Positions 8,711 through 16,498 of a stretch of 64,000 nt of DNA are shown one piece after another (within the stretch, counting starts at the first letter, position 1; every line of letters starts with the position of its first letter). The notes under the pieces are model-generated. The model saw only the letters and a program-made list of their open reading frames with translations. It was not told the DNA's origin and ran no database searches. The stretch comes from Catellatospora sp. TT07R-123 (lineage in GTDB: Bacteria; Actinomycetota; Actinomycetes; Mycobacteriales; Micromonosporaceae): contig NZ_BNEM01000001.1 of the NCBI RefSeq assembly GCF_018327705.1, positions 682,001 to 746,000 of the forward strand, read 5' to 3'. A program made the position numbers and the translations under genes.

Positions 8711-9454
8711 TCATACCAGGTCGAGGTCGACCAGGAGCGCGTCGGCGAAGCTGGACTCCATGTCGTCGGAGCGCTGCGGGCGCGAGGACGGGAGCACGAA
8801 CTTGTAGCCGACCTGGCGTACGGTGCCGATCATGGCCTCGTACTCGGAGCCGAGCTTGGCGCGCAGGCGCCGCACGTGCACGTCGACGGTACGGGTGCCC
8901 CCGAAGTAGTCGTAGCCCCACACCTCGCGCAGCAGCTGGTCGCGGGTGAAGACCCGGCCCGGGTGCTGCGCCAGGAACTTCAGCAGCTCGAACTCCTTGT
9001 ACGTGAGGTCGAGCGGGCGTCCCTTGAGCTTGGCCGCGTACGTGTCGGGGTCGATGGTCAGCTCACCGCCGCGGATGAGGCCGCCGGCCGCCGCGGTCGC
9101 CGAGTTGAGGCGGCCCACCGCCAGCCGCAGCCGCGCCTCGACCTCGGCCGGACCGGCCCCGGCGAGGATCACGTCGTCGACGCCCCAGTCGGCGTTGATC
9201 GCCACGAGACCGGCCTCGGTCACGACCGCGACCAGCGGCACGCCGATCCCGGTCGCGTGCAGCATCCGGCAGGTGGCCCGCGCCTCGGACAGTTCGGTAC
9301 GCGCGTCGACCAGCACCGCGTCGGGGCTGGGCGTCGACACGAGGGTCCGCACGTCGCGAGGCGCGGTGCGCACCATGTGCGGGAGCAGATCGAGCGCCGG
9401 GAGCACAGCAGAGGGCTCACCAGCACGTGCGGTGACCAGGAACAGAATTTCCAC
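8711..9454 (-). CDS. glnR: GlnR-like atypical OmpR-family regulator
   Basis: A GTG start at 9454 is preceded by GGAGG. The 247-residue protein has an N-terminal receiver-like domain (residues 1-115) that keeps the single aspartate at position 50 (DAVLVDAR) but lacks the usual acidic pocket. This is the hallmark of GlnR, which works without a partner kinase. The C-terminal winged helix (about 125-225) carries [20 protein letters not shown] and [20 protein letters not shown], close to actinobacterial GlnR. Known role of the family: global activator and repressor of nitrogen assimilation genes. It has its own terminator and no operon partner. Confidence 0.88.
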   Translation of the reverse strand: MEILFLVTARAGEPSAVLPALDLLPHMVRTAPRDVRTLVSTPSPDAVLVDARTELSEARATCRMLHATGIGVPLVAVVTEAGLVAINADWGVDDVILAGAGPAEVEARLRLAVGRLNSATAAAGGLIRGGELTIDPDTYAAKLKGRPLDLTYKEFELLKFLAQHPGRVFTRDQLLREVWGYDYFGGTRTVDVHVRRLRAKLGSEYEAMIGTVRQVGYKFVLPSSRPQRSDDMESSFADALLVDLDLV

Positions 9455-9663
9455 GGATCGCCTCCGTCGTTCGCGGATCTCACCGGACGGAAGTCCGCGT
9501 CGCTCACCGGGAATGCCGTGTGCGAGGGCGGCGTCACGTCGGTCCCGGCGTCACTGACGGGTGATGGAGCCATGAGCATATCCGAGTAAACGCCCGTCGC
9601 TCACGACTGAATTCTTTGTCACTGCTGGGTTTGCGCTGGAGTTCCGGGCAGATTTCGGCCGTG

Positions 9664-10677
9664 TTACCCGGTCCGGTTTCGCACGCGGGTCGGCGTCAGA
9701 TCGTCTGCGGGTTGTCGCGGCTGCCGCGACGACCCGGCTGCGTTACCGGCGGACCGCCGGAGGATGGCAGACCGAGCAGCTGTGGCCCTGAATCCTCGTA
9801 GGGCACCTGCGGCTCCCCACAGCAGACCCGCGGCGACGACCAGGACGCCGGTGGTCTGGGCCAGGCCGGGCATCTCCTGGTCCTGCACCGCCGCGACGGC
9901 CAGGGTGGCCACCGGGACCAGGCCGGTGAACATGCCCGCGTGCTCGACACCGAGCAGCCGCAGCCCGGTGAACCAGGCCAGGAACGCGACCACCGTCATC
10001 ATCACGGCCAGGTAGAGCAGGATCATCGCCTCGGTCGCGGTGGGCATCCGCAGCCGCGCCCACTCCCCCGTGGCCAGCCCGGCCGCCACCAGCATCGGCA
10101 CCGCGAGCGCGCAGCTGTACATCGACACCCGCACCGCTCCGAGCCGTGGCAGCACCGCTGCGGCAAGCAGCGAGAACGACACCTCGCACACCAGCGTGCC
10201 GAGCGCCGCCGCGAGACCGACGCCGTCCGCGGAGCCGGCGCCGTGCACCAGCGCGGTGCCCAGCACCACGACCCCTGCGGCGATGACCAGCCGGGCCGCC
10301 GGGCGGGCGCCTCGTATCAGTGGCCCTGCCAGCGCCAGGCCGAGCGGCGCCGCCCCGACGACGGTCCCGACCACGGCCGCGTCGGCGTGGTCCAGCGCGG
10401 TCAGCAGCAGCGTGTTGAACAGGGCGAGCCCCAGCAACGCGACGGCGGTCAGCAGGGCCAGCTCGCGCCGGGTGGGCCGGAGCACGGGGGCCGTGCCGCC
10501 CAGTCGCGGAAACAGCCGCAGAAGTGCCGCCAGCAGCGCGGCGGCCAGGGCGTAACGCAGCGCCTGGCCGGTGAGGATCGGATAGTCGAGGACGAGGCGG
10601 CTCAGGCTCACCGAGCCGCCGAGGATCATCATGCCGAAGCTGCACAGGGCCGCTCCGGTCAGGCTGTCACGGTTCAC
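9664..10677 (-). CDS. EamA/DMT-family transporter
   Basis: The GTG start at 10677 opens a 337-residue protein with ten hydrophobic segments arranged as two five-helix EamA repeats (about residues 7-140 and 148-285). The C-terminal 50 residues are polar and Arg-rich. DMT transporters usually export amino acids or other metabolites. The gene is divergent from a MocR-type regulator with a 67-bp shared promoter region, so the regulator probably controls it. Confidence 0.85.
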   Translation of the reverse strand: MNRDSLTGAALCSFGMMILGGSVSLSRLVLDYPILTGQALRYALAAALLAALLRLFPRLGGTAPVLRPTRRELALLTAVALLGLALFNTLLLTALDHADAAVVGTVVGAAPLGLALAGPLIRGARPAARLVIAAGVVVLGTALVHGAGSADGVGLAAALGTLVCEVSFSLLAAAVLPRLGAVRVSMYSCALAVPMLVAAGLATGEWARLRMPTATEAMILLYLAVMMTVVAFLAWFTGLRLLGVEHAGMFTGLVPVATLAVAAVQDQEMPGLAQTTGVLVVAAGLLWGAAGALRGFRATAARSAILRRSAGNAAGSSRQPRQPADDLTPTRVRNRTG

Positions 10678-10744
10678 GTCCAGACGGTATGGTCAGCATT
10701 GGTACACCGGACAGGTCCACTTGACCACAGGAACAGAGGACCAA
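10678..10744. promoter_or_regulatory. Divergent promoter/operator between transporter and MocR regulator
   Basis: The 67-bp gap holds short repeated blocks: TTGGTACA, TTGACCA and GGACCAA. MocR/GntR-type regulators often bind such repeats in divergent promoters. The assignment to this regulator is inferred from position only. Confidence 0.35.
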
Positions 10745-12121
10745 TTGGCGGTGCGTGAAGTGCTGCTCGATCTCGACCCGAACCTGCCCAGGATCGGCGA
10801 GCAGCTGGTGGGGGCGCTGCGAGAGGCGATCGCGCAGCAGCGCATCGCGCCGGGCACCCGGTTGCCGTCCAGCCGGGACCTCGCCGCCGACCTCGGCCTG
10901 TCGCGTGGTCTGGTGGTGGCGGCGTACGAGCAGCTCACGGCCGAGGGCAGGCTGGTGAGCCGCCGCGGTTCCGGCACCGCCGTCGCGCCCGCTCCCCCAC
11001 CTGCTCCCGCCGTCGCGGGCGAGCCGGCGCCGGTGCCGCCGGGCCGAGTGGCGCCGCTGCGGCCGGGGGTGCCCGACCTGGGCATGTTCCCGCGCGCGGC
11101 ATGGCGGCGGGCGTACGAGCGCGCGCTGGCCACCGCCCCCGACGCCGACCTCGACTACACCGACCCCGCAGGGGTGCCCCGGCTGCGCAGCGAGCTGGCC
11201 TCCTATCTGGGCCGGGTCCGCGCCGCGCAGACGGGCGCGGACGGGGTCGTGGTCACCACCGGCGCCGCGCAGGCGCTCAGCCTGCTCGGCCGGGTGCTCG
11301 CCGCGCGCGGCCTGACCGAGGTCGGCGTGGAGGATCCGGGCAGCGCGGGCATTCGCGGCCACCTGCTCGCGCACGGTCTGTCACTGCGGCCGGTGCCGGT
11401 CGACGGGCAGGGCGCCGTGGTGTCGGCCCTCGGGAGCGTGCGGGCCGTGTTCGTCACGCCCGCGCACCAGTTCCCGACGGGCGTCGTGCTCGCGCCGGGA
11501 CGGCGGGCCGAGCTGATCGCCTGGGCTCGGCGCACCGGTGGGCTGATCATCGAGGACGACTACGACGCGGAGTTCCGCTATGACCGCGATCCGGTCGGCT
11601 GCCTGCAGGGCGTCGCACCGGACGTGGTGGCGCTGGTCGGCTCGGCCAGCAAGGCGCTCGCACCGGGGCTGCGCCGCGGCTGGCTCGTGCCGCCGGCGGG
11701 CTGGCTGGACGCCGTACGCCAGGCGAAGTCCGACGCGGACATGGGCGGCTCGGCGCTGGAGCAGCTGGCCTTCGCCGAGCTGCTCGCCTCGGGCGGCTAC
11801 GACCGGCACCTGCGCCGGGCCCGGCGCGCCCAGCGCACCCGCCGTGACGCCCTGGTCGCGGCGCTGAGGACGTACCTGCCGCAGGCCCGGATCTCGGGGA
11901 TCGCCGCCGGGCTGCACCTGGTCGTCGAGCTGCCGTCCGGGGTGGACGACCGGGCGCTGGCCACGCGGGCGCGGGCCGCCGGGCTCGGCCCACTGGCCCT
12001 GTCCGAGCTGCGCTACCACCCCGAGGGCACGCCGGGGCTGGTGCTGGGCTACGCCGCGCACACCCCGGACGAGCTCACCGCCGCGGTAGCCGTCCTGGCC
12101 ACCCAGCTTTCGGGGAGGTGA
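10745..12121 (+). CDS. MocR/PdxR-family PLP-dependent transcriptional regulator
   Basis: A TTG at 10745 (or GTG at 10751) follows AGAGGA. The product is about 458 residues. Residues about 12-80 form a GntR-type winged helix (GTRLPSSRDLAADLGLSRGL, then YEQLTAEGRLVSRRGSGT). After a Pro/Ala-rich linker, residues about 100-458 resemble a class-I aminotransferase, with IIEDDYDAEFRYD and the PLP-binding lysine at about 303 in SASKALAPGLRRGW. Such regulators sense PLP or amino-acid derivatives. The divergent EamA gene is the likely target. Confidence 0.88.
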   Translation: MAVREVLLDLDPNLPRIGEQLVGALREAIAQQRIAPGTRLPSSRDLAADLGLSRGLVVAAYEQLTAEGRLVSRRGSGTAVAPAPPPAPAVAGEPAPVPPGRVAPLRPGVPDLGMFPRAAWRRAYERALATAPDADLDYTDPAGVPRLRSELASYLGRVRAAQTGADGVVVTTGAAQALSLLGRVLAARGLTEVGVEDPGSAGIRGHLLAHGLSLRPVPVDGQGAVVSALGSVRAVFVTPAHQFPTGVVLAPGRRAELIAWARRTGGLIIEDDYDAEFRYDRDPVGCLQGVAPDVVALVGSASKALAPGLRRGWLVPPAGWLDAVRQAKSDADMGGSALEQLAFAELLASGGYDRHLRRARRAQRTRRDALVAALRTYLPQARISGIAAGLHLVVELPSGVDDRALATRARAAGLGPLALSELRYHPEGTPGLVLGYAAHTPDELTAAVAVLATQLSGR

Positions 12122-12162
12122 AGCCGTTGCCGTCAAGCCAGGGGCGTGGGCGCCTGATCGGC

Positions 12163-12190
12163 GTCAGACAGCCTGGTGGGGTCGTCTGAC
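12163..12190. terminator. Possible terminator between convergent genes
   Basis: GTCAGAC (12163-12169) pairs with GTCTGAC (12184-12190) in the 78-bp gap between the MocR gene and the converging MFS gene. The stem is short. Confidence 0.3.
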
Positions 12191-12199
12191 CGGACTGCT

Positions 12200-13417
12200 T
12201 CAGCGGCTGAAGACCGACTCCGGCACGGCTTCGGAGTCCGCCGGGACAGTTCTGCCTGACAGGGCGAGAAGGCCGAGAGCTCCCGCGTACAGCAGCACGC
12301 CGGCGGCGTACGGAATCCGGTAGCCGGTATGTGCCGCGGCTCCGAGGACGGGCCCTGCCAGCAGCGCGCCGACCGGCACGGTGTTGGAGAAGAGGGTGGA
12401 GGCGCGCCCTCGATGGCGGGGCAGCATGTCCTGCATGTAGGTGATGCCGAGGCCCGAGAGCGCGGCGATCGCCGCGGCGTTGAGGACCTGGCCGAGCACC
12501 AGGTGCCACAGGCTGGTGGCCAGTGCCGTCAGCGCCATGTAGGCCAGTCCGCATACTGCGCCGACCATGAGCAGTCGGCGGATGGGCAAGCGGGTGGACA
12601 TCATCCCGAAGCCGACCATGAGCGGGATCTCAAGCGCGGCGCACAGTCCGAGCAGCAGTCCGGAGCTGCCGAGGCCGAGGCCGAGCTCGCGGGCGGTCAG
12701 CAGCGGCAGCGCCTGGACTGCCATGTTGCCTGCCGCGCCGGTCAGCACGAACACGGCCACGCTGAGCCAGATCAGCTTCGGTGGCATGTCCGGCTCTGCG
12801 TCGGTGTCGGCGTCCGGCTCGTCCAGCGCGGCCGGTCGTGGTCTGCGCAACCCGAAGGCGATCACGGCGACCGTTGTCGCGTACATCAGCGACGACGTGA
12901 GGTAGGTGAGCTTGAACCCGCCGACGGTCAGCATGAATGCGGCCAGCGGCGGACCGGCGACCCAGGCGATGGAGAACAGGGTCCGCAGGGTGCTCATCGT
13001 CATGGCGACGCGGTCAGAACCGTGGAGGGCCTCGCGGGCGTAGGCGAAGACCTGCGGCATCAGCGCCCCGGCAGCCGCGGTCAGCGTCATCGCGACCACC
13101 AGGAAGATCCAGTAGTCCCGTACGACGGCGGACAGAGCCGCGGCCAGGCAGCCGGCGACAGCCGTGGCCATCAGCAGGCGGCGCCGGTCAGGAAGCCGGT
13201 CGGAGACTCGGCCGATCAAGGTCGACGCCATGATTGCCGAGACGGGTGCGGCGATGAGGAACATCGCGACCTGCGGGGCAGAGGCGTGGACGGCGTCTTC
13301 GAGGAACAGGGTGACGAACGGTATCGCCATCGCCGTCGACAGGCCGACGGTGATGAAGATCAAGCCGAGCGCGACCAGCGGTCGTCCGGTGCGCAGTTCG
13401 GCGGTCGCACGGGGCAC
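12200..13417 (-). CDS. MFS exporter, sugar-efflux (SET)-like
   Basis: The frame is open to 13534, but the GTG at 13417 has a GGAG site at the right spacing and starts just before the first membrane segment. The 405-residue protein shows twelve hydrophobic segments in two halves. It carries the MFS loop motif GRVSDRLPDRRRLL between helices 2 and 3 and a matching MSTRLPIRRLLM in the second half. The layout LGLIFITVGLSTAMAIPFVTLFL resembles SetA-type sugar efflux transporters, though drug export is just as possible. Confidence 0.8.
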   Translation of the reverse strand: MPRATAELRTGRPLVALGLIFITVGLSTAMAIPFVTLFLEDAVHASAPQVAMFLIAAPVSAIMASTLIGRVSDRLPDRRRLLMATAVAGCLAAALSAVVRDYWIFLVVAMTLTAAAGALMPQVFAYAREALHGSDRVAMTMSTLRTLFSIAWVAGPPLAAFMLTVGGFKLTYLTSSLMYATTVAVIAFGLRRPRPAALDEPDADTDAEPDMPPKLIWLSVAVFVLTGAAGNMAVQALPLLTARELGLGLGSSGLLLGLCAALEIPLMVGFGMMSTRLPIRRLLMVGAVCGLAYMALTALATSLWHLVLGQVLNAAAIAALSGLGITYMQDMLPRHRGRASTLFSNTVPVGALLAGPVLGAAAHTGYRIPYAAGVLLYAGALGLLALSGRTVPADSEAVPESVFSR

Positions 13418-13567
13418 GACATCACTCCGTTGACAGCTGGTAGGGGTTGGGGCGGGTGCCGCACGGCCGGCCGAGGCTGCGTACCGCGCGGCGTGGTGTT
13501 GCGGAGCGCAGCGGGGACGGGTCGGCAGTCGCACAGCGTAGCCGCCGACCCGTCCCTGGGGCTGGCG

Positions 13568-13819
13568 TCAGGCCAGGGTCGCGATGTCGATCACGAACCG
13601 GTAGCGGACGTCGGTGCTGCGCGACCGGTGAGCAGCGCGGCGTCCAGCGCTGCCAGATGATCCGCGACCCGGCCGACCGTCAGCACTCCACCCCCGCGCC
13701 ACCAGGAGGCGGCCCAGCACCGCACGATGCATCGGACCCTTCAGCGCGACCGGCCGACGCTGCACGTCCTCGGCGGTCACCGGCCCGAGAACGCAGAAAC
13801 TGATCCGCCCGCCGTGCAT
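13568..13819 (-). pseudogene. SARP (BTAD regulator) N-terminal relic with frameshift
   Basis: The minus strand begins with RISFCVLGPVTAEDVQRRPV and then ALKGPMHRAVLGRLLVARG, the typical start of SARP/AfsR regulators. The expected continuation (GVLTVGRVADHLAALDAAL) is found in the +1 frame, so a 1-base indel lies near 13690. No DNA-binding helix or BTAD follows before unrelated sequence. This is a small fragment of a pathway regulator. Confidence 0.55.
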
Positions 13820-13851
13820 GCCGCCACGCTATCGCGATCGCCCAGCTCAGC

Positions 13852-14643
13852 TCACAGCACCGTCGTCAGCACGCCGCCGTCGACGCGTACCGCCGATCCG
13901 TTGATGGCGGACGCGAGCGGGCTGGCGATGAAGGTGACCGCGTTCGCGATCTCGCCGGGTTCGATGAAGCGGCCCAGCAGGGTGGTCTGGTTGGCGCCGA
14001 TGATCGCCGCCTTCATCTGCTCCTCGGGCAGAGACTGCGCTTCCGCCAGCATCCTGACCGTCGCGGCGACGCCGTCGGAGTACGTCGGGCCGCCGAGCAC
14101 CGAGTTGACGGTCACCTCGGTGCCCTTCGTGAGCTTCGCCAGGCCGTTGCCGACCGCGAGCATCGCCGTCTTGGAGGTGCCGTAATGGATCATGTCGGCC
14201 GGGATGTCGACGCCCGACTCGCTGCTGACGAACACGATCCGGCCCCACCCTCGATCCAGCATGCCCGGCATGAGCCGCCGCGCCAGCCGGACGCCGCTGA
14301 GCACGTTGACCTCGAAGTAGCGCCGCCAGTCGTCGTCCGAGATCTTCTCGAACGGCTTGAGCTCGAACAGCCCGACATTGTTGATCAGGATGTCGACGCC
14401 CGGGATCCGGTCGCACAGCCGGTCGACGTCCTCGGCGACCGCGAAGTCTGCGGGCTGACCGCTGACCGACGCACCCGGCACCTCGCGCCGCAGCCTGTCG
14501 ACGGCCTCGGCCAGCTTCTGCGGATCACGGCCGTTGAGGATCACGTCGGCGCCCTCGGCGGCCAGGGCCTTCGCGGTCGCGTAGCCGATACCTTGGGTCG
14601 ATCCGCTGATGAATGCGGTCTTGCCGGTGAGCTGCAGGTCCAT
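13852..14643 (-). CDS. Short-chain dehydrogenase/reductase
   Basis: The ATG at 14643 is preceded by GAGGAGGA, giving 263 residues although the frame is open upstream. The nucleotide-binding motif is SGSTQGIGYA (about residues 12-21), NNVG follows near residue 88, the catalytic serine is in VFVSSES and the YxxxK pair is YGTSK. The C-terminus ends with the common INGSAVRVDGG segment. It is a classical SDR (NAD(P)H-dependent oxidoreductase); the substrate is unknown. It is monocistronic. Confidence 0.88.
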   Translation of the reverse strand: MDLQLTGKTAFISGSTQGIGYATAKALAAEGADVILNGRDPQKLAEAVDRLRREVPGASVSGQPADFAVAEDVDRLCDRIPGVDILINNVGLFELKPFEKISDDDWRRYFEVNVLSGVRLARRLMPGMLDRGWGRIVFVSSESGVDIPADMIHYGTSKTAMLAVGNGLAKLTKGTEVTVNSVLGGPTYSDGVAATVRMLAEAQSLPEEQMKAAIIGANQTTLLGRFIEPGEIANAVTFIASPLASAINGSAVRVDGGVLTTVL

Positions 14644-14924
14644 TCGTCCTCCTCGTGAGCACCGCCGGCGGAGCCGGGGCTTCGCACCTTGCCGGAAGGT
14701 CCGGCAGCGGTCAGGTATGAGGTTGCCGCGAACGAATGAGCATTCGATGAGCAAATCGATCGAAACGACTTCCGAGCACTCAGCGGCGTCGCTGCATGCC
14801 GCTGCCGTCCCGGGCGGGAGCCCTTTTGGTTCTCACTGCGGCCACGCTCGCGTCAGGCTTCCGCGCAACTGCCTCAGTGCCGCATGACGTCGTCTTGAGA
14901 GCGCGCACACATGCCTGGCCGTGA

Positions 14925-15263
14925 TCAGCCAGTGGCACGTGGGGCGTACATGATGACCACGACGCCGATAAGGCAGATCACCGCACCGATCACGTCATAG
15001 CGGTCGGGGCGGAACTTGTCGACGACCATGCCCCAGGCCAGGGACCCGGCGACGAACACCCCGCCGTAGGCGGCCAGGATCCGGCCGAAGTTCGCGTCGG
15101 GCTGGAACGTGGCCACGAACCCGTATGCGCCCAGGGCGATGACCCCGGCGGCGATCCACCACAGGCCGCGGTGCTCGCGCCAGCCCTGCCACACCAGCCA
15201 CGCCCCGCCGATCTCCAACAGCGCCGCCAGGACGAACAGGATGACAGAGCGGGCGATCATCAT
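14925..15263 (-). CDS. ynfA: YnfA/UPF0060 four-helix membrane protein in a metal operon
   Basis: The 112-residue protein has four hydrophobic helices with the conserved [21 protein letters not shown] and [15 protein letters not shown] blocks of the UPF0060/YnfA family. These relate to small-multidrug-resistance exporters. It starts 19 nt after the stop of the MerT-like gene (ATG at 15263 or 15260), so it is probably the last gene of the MerR-controlled unit. The gene family often sits near metal-resistance genes in my recollection, but its substrate is not established here. Confidence 0.88.
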   Translation of the reverse strand: MMIARSVILFVLAALLEIGGAWLVWQGWREHRGLWWIAAGVIALGAYGFVATFQPDANFGRILAAYGGVFVAGSLAWGMVVDKFRPDRYDVIGAVICLIGVVVIMYAPRATG

Positions 15264-15282
15264 GGGCGCAGCCTAACGATCG

Positions 15283-15549
15283 TCACGACGGCTGCGAGCA
15301 GGAGCATGCGCCACCCGAACACCCGTCGGCGTGGGCAGCCCGGCGCCTGGTCGACCACCACCACGCAAGCGCGGTCATGGCTGCGAGCGCGACGGCGATG
15401 CCGGGCATGATCTGCCCGAGCGCGGCCCAGCCGGCACCGCCGACAATGCCCGCGGCCAGCAGCAGCGGGATGGCGCAGCACAGGGCGCAGGCCAGGCCGG
15501 TGAGCCCGCCGAGGCCGCCGGGAAGGAGCACACGCAGTCGGTTGATCAT
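15283..15549 (-). CDS. MerT-like cysteine-rich membrane protein
   Basis: The ATG at 15549 overlaps the merR stop (ATGA) and has GGAGG upstream, so translation is probably coupled. The 88-residue protein has three hydrophobic segments. The vicinal cysteine motif CALCCAIPLLLA is in the first helix and a cysteine cluster CSGGACSC is at the C-terminus. This is the pattern of small mercury transport proteins (MerT/MerC-like), where paired cysteines pass Hg(II) inward. No merA or merB reductase is visible in the window, so another soft metal cannot be excluded. Confidence 0.65.
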   Translation of the reverse strand: MINRLRVLLPGGLGGLTGLACALCCAIPLLLAAGIVGGAGWAALGQIMPGIAVALAAMTALAWWWSTRRRAAHADGCSGGACSCSQPS

Positions 15550-15980
15550 TTGTTGCCTCCGTGGTCGGGTTCGGCGAGCGGGATCGGGCAGCAGTCGGTG
15601 GTGGCGCAGGTGGTCAGGTCGTCGCAGCCGGCGTCCAGGGCGGTGCGCAGACTGTCGGCGATGGTCTGCAGATCGGCGATCTTGGCCTCGATCTCGGCGA
15701 GCTTGGCGGCGGCGCGTCTCTGCAGGCTGGTGTCGGGTCTGCGGCCGTGGCGATGGGTGCCCAGGTCGACCAGTTCGGCTACTTCGTCGAGAGTGAACCC
15801 GAGCCGCTGCGCGGTCTTGATCACCCGCAGCAGGGTCAGGGCCTCTGCCGGGTAGAGGCGGTGTCCGCCAGGGCTGCGGGCCGGTTCGGCCAGCAGGCCG
15901 CGGCGTTCGTAGTAGCGCAGGGTCTGCAGGTTCACCCCGGCCGCTTCGGCCAGTTCCCCGCTGCGCAGGCCCGCGTTCAC
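15546..15980 (-). CDS. MerR-family heavy-metal regulator
   Basis: A GTG start at 15980 overlaps the previous stop (GTGA). The 144-residue protein has a MerR helix-turn-helix at the N-terminus (SGELAEAAGVNLQTLRYYERRGLL, residues 7-30), a wing (RSPGGHRLYP) and a long dimerisation helix. A C-terminal metal loop holds five cysteines (CDDLTTCATTDCC). It sits second in its own operon and should bind the dyad at 16345-16356. The metal is most likely mercury or another thiophilic ion, by family analogy. Confidence 0.88.
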   Translation of the reverse strand: MNAGLRSGELAEAAGVNLQTLRYYERRGLLAEPARSPGGHRLYPAEALTLLRVIKTAQRLGFTLDEVAELVDLGTHRHGRRPDTSLQRRAAAKLAEIEAKIADLQTIADSLRTALDAGCDDLTTCATTDCCPIPLAEPDHGGNK

Positions 15981-16327
15981 GGACGGCCGCGCACAGCGTC
16001 GGCCCGCTGCGCAAGGGCGGCAAGGACGTCGGCGCGGGCGGGCGGGACCTCGACGTCGAGGATCACCTGTCCCGACGCGGCGGCGGTGACGGTGAACGTG
16101 AAGAACGAGCAGCAGTCGCTCTCGCGGGCGGACAGGTCCCGCACGGTCGCCTCGAGATCAGCCCCACCGGACAGGGTCAGGCGCAGGTGCGTGTCGGCGA
16201 GGCGTTCGACGGTCCGCGTGGCGGTGGCGAACAGCGTGTCGAACTCGGCCAGCCGCAGCGGCTGCTCGGCCGTCGGCAGGGTGCACGCCTGTGGTACCCA
16301 TGCCGGACCAGAGGTTTGTTCGGTCAT
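15977..16327 (-). CDS. Conserved-looking cysteine protein, first gene of the MerR operon
   Basis: The start at 16327 gives 116 residues beginning MTEQTSGPAWVPQACTLPTA. The ACTLPTAEQPLRLAEFD segment and the ARESDCCSFFTFTV segment (adjacent cysteines about residues 70-71) stand out. I recall similar small proteins next to merR in actinobacteria but know no proven function; metal sequestration by the CC pair is an inference. It overlaps merR by four bases. The -10 box ends only seven bases before the ATG, so the mRNA is probably leaderless. Confidence 0.7.
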   Translation of the reverse strand: MTEQTSGPAWVPQACTLPTAEQPLRLAEFDTLFATATRTVERLADTHLRLTLSGGADLEATVRDLSARESDCCSFFTFTVTAAASGQVILDVEVPPARADVLAALAQRADAVRGRP

Positions 16328-16334
16328 GCCACCA

Positions 16335-16365
16335 AGGTAAACCTGTACCCAGGTACCGAATGCAA
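16335..16365 (-). promoter_or_regulatory. MerR-type promoter/operator with 19-bp spacer
   Basis: On the minus strand a -35 TTGCAT (16365-16360) and a -10 TTACCT (16340-16335) are separated by 19 bp, the over-long spacer that MerR proteins untwist. The spacer holds the dyad GTACC-2-GGTAC (16345-16356). It drives the operon starting at 16327. Confidence 0.75.
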
Positions 16366-16498
16366 GTCCCGTTGAGCACCATGTTGGCTCGGCATGACGC
16401 GGGCGGGCGGCAGCGGCTCGACTTCTTGACACCACAGTCATCGAGACATAGCCTGCCGTCAAACTGACAGGAAACTTTACCGTTTACCGGAGGACGCC

